The notes: generated by a model from the sequence alone, not told the origin. A stretch of 59,352 nucleotides of DNA from Solidesulfovibrio magneticus (GCA_002482565.1 DLGG01000045.1:691-60042), one strand, 5' to 3'; shown: positions 32,213 through 40,778, numbered from the stretch's first letter. Program-made: numbers and translations.

Positions 32213-33706
32213 TTAGGCTTCGATCCAGGCCTTGCTGCGGGCCACGGCGCGCTGCCAGTCGTGGAGAAGCTTTTCGCGGTCGGACTGGGCCATGTTGGGT
32301 TCGAAGCGGCGGTCGAGCTGCCACATGGCGGCGATCTCTTCCTCGCTCTTCCAGAACCCGACGGCCAAGCCGGCCAGGTAGGCCGCGCCCAGGGCCGTGG
32401 TTTCGGTCACCATGGGGCGTTCGACGGGCACGCCCAGGACGTCGGCCTGGAACTGCATGAGCAGGTTGTTGCGGGTGGCTCCGCCATCGGCCCGAAGGGT
32501 GTCGAGCTTGATGCCGGCGTCTTTTTGCATGCAGTCCATGATGTCAAGGGTCTGCAGGGCGATGGACTCCAGGGCGGCGCGGGCGATGTGGGCCTTGGTG
32601 GCGCCGCGGGTGATGCCGACCATGGCCCCGCGGGCGTACTGGTCCCAGTGGGGCGCGCCAAGTCCGGCAAAGGCCGGCACGAGGAAGACGCCGCCGTTGT
32701 CGGGCACGGACAGGGCCAGCTGTTCGACTTCCGGGGCGCTCTGGATGATGCCCAGGCCGTCGCGCAGCCACTGGACCACGGCGCCGGCGATGAACACGCT
32801 GCCTTCCAGGGCGAAGTAGCGGCCGGACGGAGTGGCCCAGGCCATGGTGGTCAGCAGGTTGTTGTTGCTGGGGCGGGGGGCCTTGCCGGTGTTCATGAGC
32901 ATGAAGCAGCCGGTGCCGTAGGTGTTCTTGGCCATGCCTTCCTTGAGGCAGGCGTTGCCGTAGGTGGCGGCCTGCTGGTCGCCGGCGTTGCCGGCGATGG
33001 GCAGGGCCTTGCCCAGGAATTCGGGGTGGATTTCGCCCACGACTTCCGAGGACTTGGACACCCGGGGCAGCATGGCGGCGGGCACGCCGATGATGGCCAG
33101 CAGCTCGTCGTCCCAGGCTCCGGTATTGATGTTGAAAAGCAGGGTGCGGCTGGCGTTGGACTCGTCGGTGACGTGGACCGCGCCCTTGGTCAGGTTCCAG
33201 ATGAGCCAGGAGTCGATGGTGCCGAAGAGCAACTCGCCCTTTTCGGCCTTTTCCCGGGCCCCGGGCACGTTGTCGAGGATCCAGCGGACCTTGGTGCCGG
33301 AGAAGTAGGCGTCGATGACGAGGCCCGTTTTCTGGCGGATGACGTCGGCCAGGCCCTTGGCCTTGAGTTCGTCGCAGAACCCGGCGGTGCGGCGGTCCTG
33401 CCAGACAATGGCGTTGTGGATGGGCGCGCCGGATTTCTTGTCCCAGACAACGGTGGTTTCGCGCTGGTTGGTGATGCCGATGGCGGCCACGTCCGAGGCG
33501 TCCACGCCGGCGAACTGCAGGCACTCGCGCATGACGTAGGACTGGGTGTCGAAGATCTCGTTGGCGTTGTGCTCGACCCAGCCCGGCTGGGGGTAGATCT
33601 GGGTGAATTCTTTCTGGGCGATCTGTTTGATGTCGCCTTCGCGGGTGAAAAGGATGGCGCGGGAGCTGGTGGTGCCCTGGTCGAGGGAGAGAATGTAATT
33701 GGCCAT
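32213..33706 (-). CDS. glpK: Glycerol kinase
   Basis: A 497-residue FGGY-family kinase that phosphorylates glycerol to glycerol 3-phosphate with ATP. Diagnostic segments: YILSLDQGTTSSRAILF (ATP phosphate 1 motif), YPQPGWVEHNANEI, GITNQRETTVVWDKKSG, and the late GGATRNNLLMQFQADVLGVPVERP (FGGY signature 2). The length matches the family. It is the last gene of the operon, 13 bp after glpF, and ends at a strong terminator. Confidence 0.97.
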   Translation of the reverse strand: MANYILSLDQGTTSSRAILFTREGDIKQIAQKEFTQIYPQPGWVEHNANEIFDTQSYVMRECLQFAGVDASDVAAIGITNQRETTVVWDKKSGAPIHNAIVWQDRRTAGFCDELKAKGLADVIRQKTGLVIDAYFSGTKVRWILDNVPGAREKAEKGELLFGTIDSWLIWNLTKGAVHVTDESNASRTLLFNINTGAWDDELLAIIGVPAAMLPRVSKSSEVVGEIHPEFLGKALPIAGNAGDQQAATYGNACLKEGMAKNTYGTGCFMLMNTGKAPRPSNNNLLTTMAWATPSGRYFALEGSVFIAGAVVQWLRDGLGIIQSAPEVEQLALSVPDNGGVFLVPAFAGLGAPHWDQYARGAMVGITRGATKAHIARAALESIALQTLDIMDCMQKDAGIKLDTLRADGGATRNNLLMQFQADVLGVPVERPMVTETTALGAAYLAGLAVGFWKSEEEIAAMWQLDRRFEPNMAQSDREKLLHDWQRAVARSKAWIEA

Positions 33707-33719
33707 GGGTGTACGCCTC

Positions 33720-34478
33720 CTAGGCTTCGAGATCCTTGTTGAGCGAACCGGTGGTCTTGTCGTAGATCAGCGCGCCAAGGGGGCCGCCGATAAGCGGGCC
33801 GATGATAGGCACGAGCACGATGCTCACGTCCATGAGGTTGGGCTGGGTGAAGCCGGCCACCAGGGCGAAGAAGCGGGGTCCGAAGTCACGGGCCGGGTTG
33901 ATGGCGTAACCGTTCATGGCGCCAAGGCTCATGCCGATGGCCATGACGAGCATGGCCACGGCGATGGGGCCGAGCCAGCCGTTTTTGTTCTTGGCGGCGA
34001 AGTCGCCGATGGCCAGGACGCCGAACATGAGGATGGCGGTGCCGATGATCTGGTCGATGAAGCCAGGCCAGAAGCCCGGCACGGCCGGGAAGGTGCAGAA
34101 GATGCCGGCGGTCTTGACCAGCTGGGGATCGAACAGGACCCATTTGGCGTGAAAATCGGTGAAAACCAGGGCCGCGCCGGCAAAGCCGCCGGCGGTCTGG
34201 GCCAGGGCGTAGGGCAGAACCTTTTTCATGGGGAAACGGCCGGTGAGGGCCAGGGCCAGGCTTACGGCCGGGTTGATGTGGGCGCCCGAGCGCAGGCTGG
34301 CCAGAACGCCGAACAGCACGCCCAGACCCCAGCCAAAGGTGATGGTGTCCCAGGTGACGTTAAGCGCGTCCCCAAAGAACACTTTCATGGCCACGCAGCC
34401 TGCGCCGAACAGGATGAGAACCATGGTCCCCATGAATTCGGACAGCATTTCCCTGCCCAGTGACGACTCGTTGCTCAT
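33720..34478 (-). CDS. glpF: Glycerol uptake facilitator (aquaglyceroporin)
   Basis: A 252-residue MIP-family channel with six membrane helices and two NPA half-helices: SGAHINPAVSLAL and GYAINPARDFGPR. The Asp after the second NPAR is the glycerol-facilitator residue that separates these channels from water-only aquaporins. It lets glycerol diffuse into the cell for GlpK. It lies 78 bp downstream of glpD in the same transcript; that gap can fold into a small hairpin. GGAGGAGGGG precedes the ATG. Confidence 0.95.
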   Translation of the reverse strand: MSNESSLGREMLSEFMGTMVLILFGAGCVAMKVFFGDALNVTWDTITFGWGLGVLFGVLASLRSGAHINPAVSLALALTGRFPMKKVLPYALAQTAGGFAGAALVFTDFHAKWVLFDPQLVKTAGIFCTFPAVPGFWPGFIDQIIGTAILMFGVLAIGDFAAKNKNGWLGPIAVAMLVMAIGMSLGAMNGYAINPARDFGPRFFALVAGFTQPNLMDVSIVLVPIIGPLIGGPLGALIYDKTTGSLNKDLEA

Positions 34479-34556
34479 GTAACCCCTCCTCCATTTGCGT
34501 CGTTGGCCGCTGCCCTCCTGGCGGGACGGGAAGCGGCGGTTTTACCCAGACCTTCC

Positions 34557-36215
34557 CTAGCCGTTCTGGACCTGCGTGGCGGCCTGATCCTCCCGCCCGG
34601 CGAACCAGGCGGCAAGCAGCCGGCAGGCGTTTTCCACTTCGCTGTCGCGCCGCGCCTCGTCCCAGCCGAGCTCGCGGGCCATGATGTCGGCCACGGCCGC
34701 AGCGGCCTGCGTGGCGTGGCGCATGTTGAGCAGCCCAAGGGGCAGGCGGCGCAGGAGCACGTCGCCCACGTGTTGGGCCATTTCGCGGCGCACGGCAAAG
34801 GCCACTTCCGCGCCGACGTAGGGGTGTTCGGGATGCAGCGGCGCGAGCAGGTTCTCGTCGCGGCCCAGGCGTACGACTTCCGCGGCCTCGTCGCCGTAAA
34901 GGGTCCACAGGGAACGGGCCAGATCGTCGGCCACGCCTTCGCGGCGGGCCAGATCGCGCCAGCCTTCGGGCAGGTAGGCCCGGGAGCCAAGCAGGCGCAG
35001 CTCCTGGGTGGCGCAGGGGCGGGACTGGCCCAGGCAAAACGTCCGGCAGGCGGCGTCCACGGCTTCCTCGGCCATGCTGCGGTAGCTCGTCCATTTGCCG
35101 CCGGTCATGGTGAGGAGTCCCGAGGCGCTGATGTCGATGACGTGGGAGCGGGCCAGTTCCTGGGTGTTTTTCTTGTTGGGATTAAAGACCAGGGGGCGCA
35201 GGCCGCTCCACACGGCCAGCACGTCGTCGCGGGAGACGGGACGGCGTAGGTAGGCGCTGGCGTAGCGCAAGAGGTAGTCGATGTCGCGGCGCTCGGGAGC
35301 CGGGTCGGTTTCGATGGGCGCGGGCTCGTCGGTGGTGCCGAAAAGCACGAACCCCTGCCAGGGGATCATGAAGAGCACGCGGCCGTCCTCGGTCTTGGGG
35401 ATCATGAGCGACAGGTCGCGGGGGGCGACGTCGGCCGGCAGCAGGATGTGGATGCCGGAGCTGGTCTTGAGCATGGGAGCGACAGCCGGGTCGTCCATGC
35501 GCCGGATGGCGTCGGCAAAGGGGCCGGCGGCGTTGATCACGCCCTTGGCGGCGATGGTGAACTCCTGGCCGTCCAGGCGGTCGCGCACGGTGACGCCCGA
35601 GACGCGGCCGCCCTGCTTGACCAGGCCGGTGACCTCGACATGGTTGGCGCAGACCGCGCCGTAGGAGGCGGCGGTGCGGGCGAGCGTCACGGCCATGCGG
35701 GCGTCGTTGAACTGGCCGTCGCTGTAGATGACGGCGGCCACGTAGCCGTCGAGGTTGAGCTGGGGGAAGAGCTTGGCGGCCTTTTTTTTGCTGACTATGG
35801 CGCTGCGGCCCAGGGACAGGCAGCCGGAGAGCATGTCGTAGAGCACGAGTCCCGCGTAGATGTAGGCGGCCTCGCGCCAGGTCTTGACCGGGGTCATGAG
35901 CCGGATGGCGTGGGCCAGATGCGGCGCGTTTCGCAGCAGCCGGCCGCGTTCGCGAAGCCCCTCGCGCACCAGGTCGAACTGGGCTCTGTCGAGCTTCTTG
36001 ACGGCCTTTTCGAGGTAGCGCACGCCGCCGTGGACGAGCTTGGTGCTTTTGCTGCTGGTGCCCTGGGCGAAGTCGTCGCGTTCCAGCAAGGCTACGCTCA
36101 GGCCGCGCGTGGCGGCGTCCAGGGCGATGCCGCAGCCGGTGGCCCCGCCGCCGATGACGACCAGATCGAATGGGCCGCCTTGGCGCAGCCGATTGATGTT
36201 GTTTTGTCTGTTCAT
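34557..36215 (-). CDS. glpD: Glycerol-3-phosphate dehydrogenase (FAD, quinone-linked)
   Basis: A 552-residue flavoprotein that oxidises glycerol 3-phosphate to dihydroxyacetone phosphate and passes electrons to the quinone pool at the inner membrane. Evidence: the N-terminal Rossmann motif FDLVVIGGGATGCGIALDAATRG, SSKSTKLVHGGVRYLE (family signature), MTGGKWTSYRSMAEEAVD, and the C-terminal GlpA/GlpD cap domain to residue ~540. The length is standard for GlpD. It lies 12 bp downstream of the regulator gene in the same direction. Confidence 0.96.
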   Translation of the reverse strand: MNRQNNINRLRQGGPFDLVVIGGGATGCGIALDAATRGLSVALLERDDFAQGTSSKSTKLVHGGVRYLEKAVKKLDRAQFDLVREGLRERGRLLRNAPHLAHAIRLMTPVKTWREAAYIYAGLVLYDMLSGCLSLGRSAIVSKKKAAKLFPQLNLDGYVAAVIYSDGQFNDARMAVTLARTAASYGAVCANHVEVTGLVKQGGRVSGVTVRDRLDGQEFTIAAKGVINAAGPFADAIRRMDDPAVAPMLKTSSGIHILLPADVAPRDLSLMIPKTEDGRVLFMIPWQGFVLFGTTDEPAPIETDPAPERRDIDYLLRYASAYLRRPVSRDDVLAVWSGLRPLVFNPNKKNTQELARSHVIDISASGLLTMTGGKWTSYRSMAEEAVDAACRTFCLGQSRPCATQELRLLGSRAYLPEGWRDLARREGVADDLARSLWTLYGDEAAEVVRLGRDENLLAPLHPEHPYVGAEVAFAVRREMAQHVGDVLLRRLPLGLLNMRHATQAAAAVADIMARELGWDEARRDSEVENACRLLAAWFAGREDQAATQVQNG

Positions 36216-36227
36216 GATACCGCCTTG

Positions 36228-37175
36228 TTACGCGTCGAGAAGGCTTTGCGCCGTCTGGGCGTCGGTGACGCAGACGTGGACGTAGCCCCGGCGCAGGATG
36301 GTTTGGAGGATCGGGACCTTGGCCATGCCTCCGGACACGAGGACGATGTGCGGGACTCTCAGCAGGCCGCCGAAATCCGGCGACATGCTGCAATGGTTGA
36401 CCTCGTGGTCGAGGACGTTGCCCTCGGCGTCGAGGAAGCGGCCGAAAAATTCGCCCACGGCTCCGGCCCGGGCCAGCTCACGGCGCTGGTCAAGGCTGAT
36501 GGCCCCCAGGGCGATGTTGGTGGCCTGGGCGGTCATGTCGCCGACGGCGGTCAGGATCATGTCCACGGCCAGGGCTTCCTTATAAAAGGTGCGGAAAAAG
36601 GGCTGGGCGGCGATGGTGTCGCGTACTTCCGGGGTGGAGACGAACATGGGGGCGGGCAGATGGTTGCACACGGCGGCCGAGAGCTTTCGGGCGAACATGG
36701 CCGTGGAGTCGAAGGGATTGACCGGGCTTCGGGGCACGCCGCCATAGAGGGAGGTGACGGAGATGTCGCGGAAGTTGCGCACGGCCATACCGTTTATGGC
36801 CGAGCGGATGGTGTGCCCCCAGCCCACGCCGATGGACTGGCCGTCCTGGAGCTGGATCGAGGCGTATTCGCCGGCCGGGCGGCCGATGGCGTCGTAGTAG
36901 TAGCGTCCGCCGCGTTCGGGGGTGGGCAGGACAATGGCCCGGGCCAGTCCGTATTCCTTGGCCAGCCCGGCTTCGAGGGCGACGCAGTCCTTGAAGGCGG
37001 TGTTGATGACGACGCGGATGAGACCGGCTTCGCGTCCGGCCTGGAGCAGGCGGTTGACCTTGATGCGGGTGATGCCGAGGCGTTCGCCGATTTCGGCCTG
37101 GGTGAGCTCTTCCTTGAAGTACAGCCAGGCGACCCTGGAGATGAGCTGGTGTTCGCTGTCGTCTGGGGTGGTCAT
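36228..37175 (-). CDS. SorC/DeoR-type sugar-binding transcriptional regulator of the glycerol operon
   Basis: A 315-residue protein of the SorC family: an N-terminal helix-turn-helix (LTQAEIGERLGITRIKVNRLLQ, residues ~25-47) and a C-terminal sugar-phosphate-binding domain of the NagB/RpiA-like fold with GVGWGHTIRSAI and ILTAVGDMT. Such proteins usually respond to a phosphorylated intermediate, here plausibly glycerol 3-phosphate or dihydroxyacetone phosphate. It is the first gene of the operon regulator-glpD-glpF-glpK, so autoregulation is likely. I chose the MTTPDDSEH start; a 21-residue extension would run into the operator-like dyads upstream. Confidence 0.85.
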   Translation of the reverse strand: MTTPDDSEHQLISRVAWLYFKEELTQAEIGERLGITRIKVNRLLQAGREAGLIRVVINTAFKDCVALEAGLAKEYGLARAIVLPTPERGGRYYYDAIGRPAGEYASIQLQDGQSIGVGWGHTIRSAINGMAVRNFRDISVTSLYGGVPRSPVNPFDSTAMFARKLSAAVCNHLPAPMFVSTPEVRDTIAAQPFFRTFYKEALAVDMILTAVGDMTAQATNIALGAISLDQRRELARAGAVGEFFGRFLDAEGNVLDHEVNHCSMSPDFGGLLRVPHIVLVSGGMAKVPILQTILRRGYVHVCVTDAQTAQSLLDA

Positions 37176-37218
37176 GGCAGGCTCCGAGGGTCCTGGGCCG
37201 GGTTTGGCGTGTGAACTT

Positions 37219-37242
37219 TTGGTGACCAATGAGTACAATTGT
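37219..37242 (-). promoter_or_regulatory. Operator-like palindromes upstream of the glycerol operon
   Basis: TTGGTGACCAA (37219-37229, perfect palindrome with a 1-nt centre) and ACAATTGT (37235-37242, perfect), 44-67 bp before the regulator start, in a locally AT-richer patch. They are good candidates for SorC-type regulator binding and core promoter elements. No exact consensus was matched. Confidence 0.4.
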
Positions 37243-37704
37243 TATGCGGGTGCGTCAATAGCGCTTCGAAAAAACGACAGGAGGTCCACACAAAAGCGTG
37301 GGCAATGATCATGGTCGGCTCCTGGTTTACATGGCTACGATTTTTCCAGAGAGATCGTATTGTTGCTGCGGGCGGGGGATTGCCGCTGTCGTGGTCGGGT
37401 TTGACAAATTTGGGAACCGGTGGATCATTTGTTCGATTTTGCGGCATCTGTTCGGAAAAAAAGTCTGAACGGCAAAACACATGTCGGGGGGCTGGACACA
37501 GGATCAGTCCTCCCGGGCTTCGCCCGGAGGCGACCCCAAAAAGCAGGGAGGGGGCGGGGACGAAGCCGGGCACGCGTTGCGCCCGAAACGCTGCCGGGCG
37601 TTCTTTCAAGGATGCGGCAGGGATGTTCGCCGGGATAAGGCGCGTGGCGGCACATGCGCCTTGCGCGCCGAAACGCGGGCGTGGGAGGCGGCGCGACGGA
37701 GCCC
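37243..37704. other. Non-coding region upstream of the glycerol operon
   Basis: No recognisable gene. It holds an imperfect stem CCTCCCGGGC-TTCG-CCCGGAGG near 37507-37530 and otherwise unremarkable GC-rich sequence. Short ORFs here have no family features or ribosome binding sites. Confidence 0.4.
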
Positions 37705-37811
37705 GTGTCGCGTTCGCGAAAAGCGCCTATGGTGGTTTGTCGTCAACGAACTAAAATCATTTATTTTTCTTAAAATTACGATCGTGTTTTTTAAGGGCCT
37801 AGCGACGCTAG
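37705..37811. repeat. Copy B of the ~105-bp dispersed repeat
   Basis: Starts GTGTCGCGTTCGCGAAAAGC and ends GCGACGCTAG. It shares the blocks TAAAATCAT, TTTTCTTAAAA and TCGTGTTTTTTAAGGGC with copy A in the same order. It abuts the 3' end of the methyltransferase gene, whose stop codon is 8 bp beyond the repeat end. Confidence 0.65.
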
Positions 37812-37815
37812 GCCC
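37795..37815 (-). terminator. Hairpin formed by the end of repeat copy B
   Basis: Perfect 10-bp stem GGGCCTAGCG / CGCTAGGCCC with a 1-nt centre, 3 bp after the minus-strand methyltransferase stop. On the minus strand it is followed by TTAAAAAAC, so it may act as a terminator, although the T-tract is weak. Confidence 0.5.
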
Positions 37816-37818
37816 GCA

Positions 37819-38442
37819 TCACTTGCCGAAGACGATCCAGTGGCCGGCGTCGTCGGGGTCGATGGCGAAATAGTGGATGCCGGCGGCCCGCAAGGCGGCC
37901 GCCTGGGTGTCGGGGTCCGTGCCCGGCCGGGGCGGCGGCGGGGCGTCCTGCCGCCAGCGGGGATCGCGCCCGGCCATCTCCCGGCAGATGGCCCGCCGCA
38001 TGGCCGGCGGCCCAAGGCCTCCGCCGATATAGGCCCGACCACCCGGGGCCAGCACCCGCCGGATTTCGCCAAAGGCCTGCGGCAGGTCGTCCCAGAACAT
38101 GACCGAACCCCGGCTGACCACCAGATCGACGCAGCCTTCGGCCAAGGGCAGGGCCGAGACGTCGGTCCCAAGGACCATTGCCCGGCCAGGCAAGCCGCGC
38201 GCGGCGATTTCCTCCCGCGCCGCCCGGAGCATGGCCGGGGAGCGGTCGGCCAGGACCACCCGACAGCGGCTCGCCTCGGCCACGGCTAGGCCAAGGAGCC
38301 CTGGCCCAGCCCCAGCGTCCAGGCAAAGGCCCCGGCTTATGCCCGAAGCGGCCAGGAAGCGTGCGGCGTAATACGGATAGAGCGGGGCGAAGACCTCCCG
38401 GCTGATGGCCAAAAACCGCTCGGCGTCGCCGTCCTTCTCCAT
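37819..38442 (-). CDS. Class I SAM-dependent methyltransferase (UbiE/type 11)
   Basis: A 207-residue cytoplasmic methyltransferase. Motif I is LCLDAGAGPGLLGLAVAEA, the acidic loop is VVLADRSPAML, post-I is VSALPLAEGCVDLVVSRG, then AFGEIRRVLAPGGRAYIGGG, the layout of small-molecule methyltransferases. The C-terminal part has a Pro-rich stretch, PPPPRPGTDPD. It follows the 380-residue unknown protein by 11 bp and is the last gene of the transporter/radical SAM cluster, so it probably modifies the imported compound or a product of it. The start is MEKDGDAERF; upstream in-frame sequence overlaps the previous gene. Confidence 0.8.
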   Translation of the reverse strand: MEKDGDAERFLAISREVFAPLYPYYAARFLAASGISRGLCLDAGAGPGLLGLAVAEASRCRVVLADRSPAMLRAAREEIAARGLPGRAMVLGTDVSALPLAEGCVDLVVSRGSVMFWDDLPQAFGEIRRVLAPGGRAYIGGGLGPPAMRRAICREMAGRDPRWRQDAPPPPRPGTDPDTQAAALRAAGIHYFAIDPDDAGHWIVFGK

Positions 38443-38453
38443 GAATATCGCCG

Positions 38454-39596
38454 CTACTTCCCGGCGTACTTGTCCTGGCGGTGGATCACGGCCATGACGC
38501 CCTGATTGTAGAGGTTGCGGGCAAAGCATTCGCAGGCGATGTCGCAGCCGGTCAGCATATGCATGAACATGCTGCGGTTGCCCACGGCGATGCTGCGCGC
38601 GGCGATGGCCTCGCCGATGGTTCCGGTCGGCATCTCGCTGAAAAAGCCGGAGTAGGGATAGGCTTTGTCGTCTGTGTCGTCCTGGTAGTAGCGGTAGCCG
38701 CCGTTGTGCTCAAAGATGCTATGCCGTCCTTTGCTTATGGCCAGGAACTGGCCGTCGCCGGGTTCGTAGGCGAACCAGCCCCGGCCGTTGGCGCACGTGT
38801 GGTAGGGCAGGGGAAACTGCCGGCAACCCACGCCCTCGACCAGGGCCAGGGCCACCTTGTCGGTCCGAAGCAGGTTAAGCAACGCCGGCCGGATGTCGGT
38901 CAGGCAGGCCACCGGCCCGAGGTTGTTACTGACGGGGATGACCGGGCTTGGCTGGGGAATCTTGTACAGCCGGCGCAGGGACGTGCCCTTCAAATAGTGT
39001 CCTTCCTTGACCGCGACCATGTGCTCCGGCAGGCGCTCCCCGTCGGCGGCCGTGCCGCCGAAAAGGGTCAGGATGTCGGCTTTGGCCGCCACCTGGGCGA
39101 TGGCCGGATGGTTGGCCAGCTTTTCGAGGTCCGCCGCCGAGGCGTCGTAGAGGCCGGCGTAGTGGGCGCACCAGTTGCTGGAAACAACCAGTCCGTCCAG
39201 GCCTTCCAGGTCCACGGGCACGGCGGCGGGCACGAGTTCCCCTGTGCCGACGACAACCACGGTGAAGCCCGACTCCCGGGCGAACCGTTCCACGGCGGCG
39301 AAGGCCCCGTCGATGCGGGCCTGCTCTTCGGCCTCGGTCAGGGGCGAATGGCGCAGGGAATAGTATTGCTCGGAGAAGCTCAAGAACGCGAATCGGGGAT
39401 CATAGCGTTCGACCATCTCCAGGGCGACGTCGGCCACCCAGTCGTTGCACGTCGCGTCGCGGTCGCCGGGATAGGGCCGGCGGCCGACGAGGCCGGCGAC
39501 CATGTCGGCCAGGGGACCGCTTGCTTCCCGGGGTTGGCCGGTGCGCAGGTCCACGGTCTGCTGCCATTCGCGGGCGTCGAGGATGGCCAGGCTCAT
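38454..39596 (-). CDS. Unrecognised 380-residue protein in the radical SAM/ECF cluster
   Basis: I do not recognise this family. The protein has no signal peptide or membrane helix and an alpha/beta look. Visible conserved-looking patches are RRPYPGDRDATCNDWV, FAFLSFSEQYYSLRHSPL, FTVVVVGTGELVP, VSSNWCAHYAGLYDAS, GTSLRRLYKIPQP, GVGCRQFPLPYHTC and the Cys-containing end LTGCDIACECFARNLYNQG. Alternating beta-like and helical stretches suggest an enzyme; a remote link to the alkaline phosphatase/nucleotide pyrophosphatase fold crossed my mind but is not supported by clear metal ligands. It overlaps the radical SAM gene by 4 bp (ATGA), so the two products are made together. Confidence 0.7.
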   Translation of the reverse strand: MSLAILDAREWQQTVDLRTGQPREASGPLADMVAGLVGRRPYPGDRDATCNDWVADVALEMVERYDPRFAFLSFSEQYYSLRHSPLTEAEEQARIDGAFAAVERFARESGFTVVVVGTGELVPAAVPVDLEGLDGLVVSSNWCAHYAGLYDASAADLEKLANHPAIAQVAAKADILTLFGGTAADGERLPEHMVAVKEGHYLKGTSLRRLYKIPQPSPVIPVSNNLGPVACLTDIRPALLNLLRTDKVALALVEGVGCRQFPLPYHTCANGRGWFAYEPGDGQFLAISKGRHSIFEHNGGYRYYQDDTDDKAYPYSGFFSEMPTGTIGEAIAARSIAVGNRSMFMHMLTGCDIACECFARNLYNQGVMAVIHRQDKYAGK

Positions 39597-40606
39597 GAGC
39601 ACGCCTCCTTGGCGGTTGCCGGGTCGGGGTCGCCGCGCAGGGCGACGGCCGCGCCGCAGCGCGGACAGGCTGTGCCGTCCAAGTGCACGGCCTGGAGCCG
39701 GTCGCCGCCGCAGCCCAGGCTGTGGCGTTCGATGACGGCCTCGCCGCAGCCCGGGCACAGGGTGTTGACCCAGCGCGAGCCGATGAAATTGTGAAAATAC
39801 ACGTAGTTCAATTTGCCCCGGGCGGCTGCCTCGACCTGGGCGCCCACGGCCGCCACGCTCGGGTAGTCCTCCTGGCGCATCTTGTACTCCGGCAGCAGCC
39901 TGAAGGCGTGCCAGGCAACGTCCGGCCCGACCCCGGCCAGGAAGTCGACCATCTCGCCGAGTTCGTGGCTGTTGACGCCCTCAATGACCGGGGTGGTCAC
40001 CTCCACATGGGTGGTCCGGGCCAGGGCCTGGATGTTGCGCAGGATCGGCCCCACGTCGGGCACGCCGAGATAGTTCCGGCAAAACTGGGGCGAAAGGCCT
40101 TTGAGGCTCACGTTGACGCAGTCGAATATCGCGCCCAGGCGTGCCGTCCCTTCGGGCGTGGCGTAACCGTTGGTCAGGCAACCCATGACCAGGCCGGCCG
40201 TCTTGGCGACGGCGGCCACGCGCTCCAGGGTCGGCAGGGAGACGGTGGGCTCGTTGACGGAAAAGACGATGGCCCGGCAGCCGCGCTTTCGGGCCACGGC
40301 CACGAGATCTTCCGGCGAAACGTCGAGCATGACGTCCTGCTGCCCGGCCGGATCGACCTTGACCACCTCGGCGTTGGCGCAATAGCGGCAGTCGAAATTG
40401 CAGCCGGTCGTGCCGACCACCAGGCAACGCGCCCCGGGCCAGGCGTGGTAGAAGGGAATGGTCTCCATGCGGGCCGTGGCGTAGGCGCACCAACGGTCGG
40501 GAAAGCGTTCCTCCACCTGGCCGCGCGGGGCATGGTACATGCGGCAATAGCCGGTGGTGTCCGGTCCCAGCGGACAGCGCCGCTCACAGACATCGCAACG
40601 GATCAT
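39593..40606 (-). CDS. Radical SAM protein resembling the AmmeMemoRadiSam enzyme
   Basis: A 337-residue radical SAM protein. The cluster motif CNFDCRYC gives C69, C73 and C76. An N-terminal Cys set (C4, C7, C11, C21: RCDVCERRCP...GYC) and a C-terminal pair of CxxC sets (CPGCGEAVIERH and CPRCGA) match the layout of the radical SAM enzyme family named for its link to AMMECR1 and MEMO proteins. Neither partner is present here. The reaction is unknown; related proteins are often mis-named pyruvate formate-lyase activating enzymes. It is the first gene of a three-gene unit with the 380-residue protein and the methyltransferase, 269 bp downstream of the ECF genes. Confidence 0.82.
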   Translation of the reverse strand: MIRCDVCERRCPLGPDTTGYCRMYHAPRGQVEERFPDRWCAYATARMETIPFYHAWPGARCLVVGTTGCNFDCRYCANAEVVKVDPAGQQDVMLDVSPEDLVAVARKRGCRAIVFSVNEPTVSLPTLERVAAVAKTAGLVMGCLTNGYATPEGTARLGAIFDCVNVSLKGLSPQFCRNYLGVPDVGPILRNIQALARTTHVEVTTPVIEGVNSHELGEMVDFLAGVGPDVAWHAFRLLPEYKMRQEDYPSVAAVGAQVEAAARGKLNYVYFHNFIGSRWVNTLCPGCGEAVIERHSLGCGGDRLQAVHLDGTACPRCGAAVALRGDPDPATAKEACS

Positions 40607-40671
40607 GAGAACTCCTTGGCGAGGCGATCATTGGTGTTTCCGCTTCGGTTTCGTTGGCGTCAAGCGCCCTC

Positions 40672-40747
40672 GTGCGGCGTTCGCAAAAAAACATTTATGT
40701 TTTTTTGCGAATAAAAAACTGGTTACAGTTTGTTGTTGCGTCCACTA
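40672..40747. repeat. Possible shortened relative (copy D) of the dispersed repeat
   Basis: Starts GTGCGGCGTTCGC and ends GCGTCCACTAG, both like the ends of copies A-C, in 76 bp. It contains a perfect 15-bp inverted repeat, TTCGCAAAAAAACAT (40680-40694) / ATGTTTTTTTGCGAA (40697-40711), with a 2-nt centre. It lies upstream of the radical SAM gene start (at 40606), in its promoter region. Confidence 0.5.
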
Positions 40748-40778
40748 GGGGGCACGGCATGTTCTGAACTCGACGCCA

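Noticed and set aside
37239..37754. A 171-codon plus-strand ORF between the glycerol operon and repeat copy B
   Set aside because: No family features, runs through operator-like DNA and into the repeat, and lacks a ribosome binding site.
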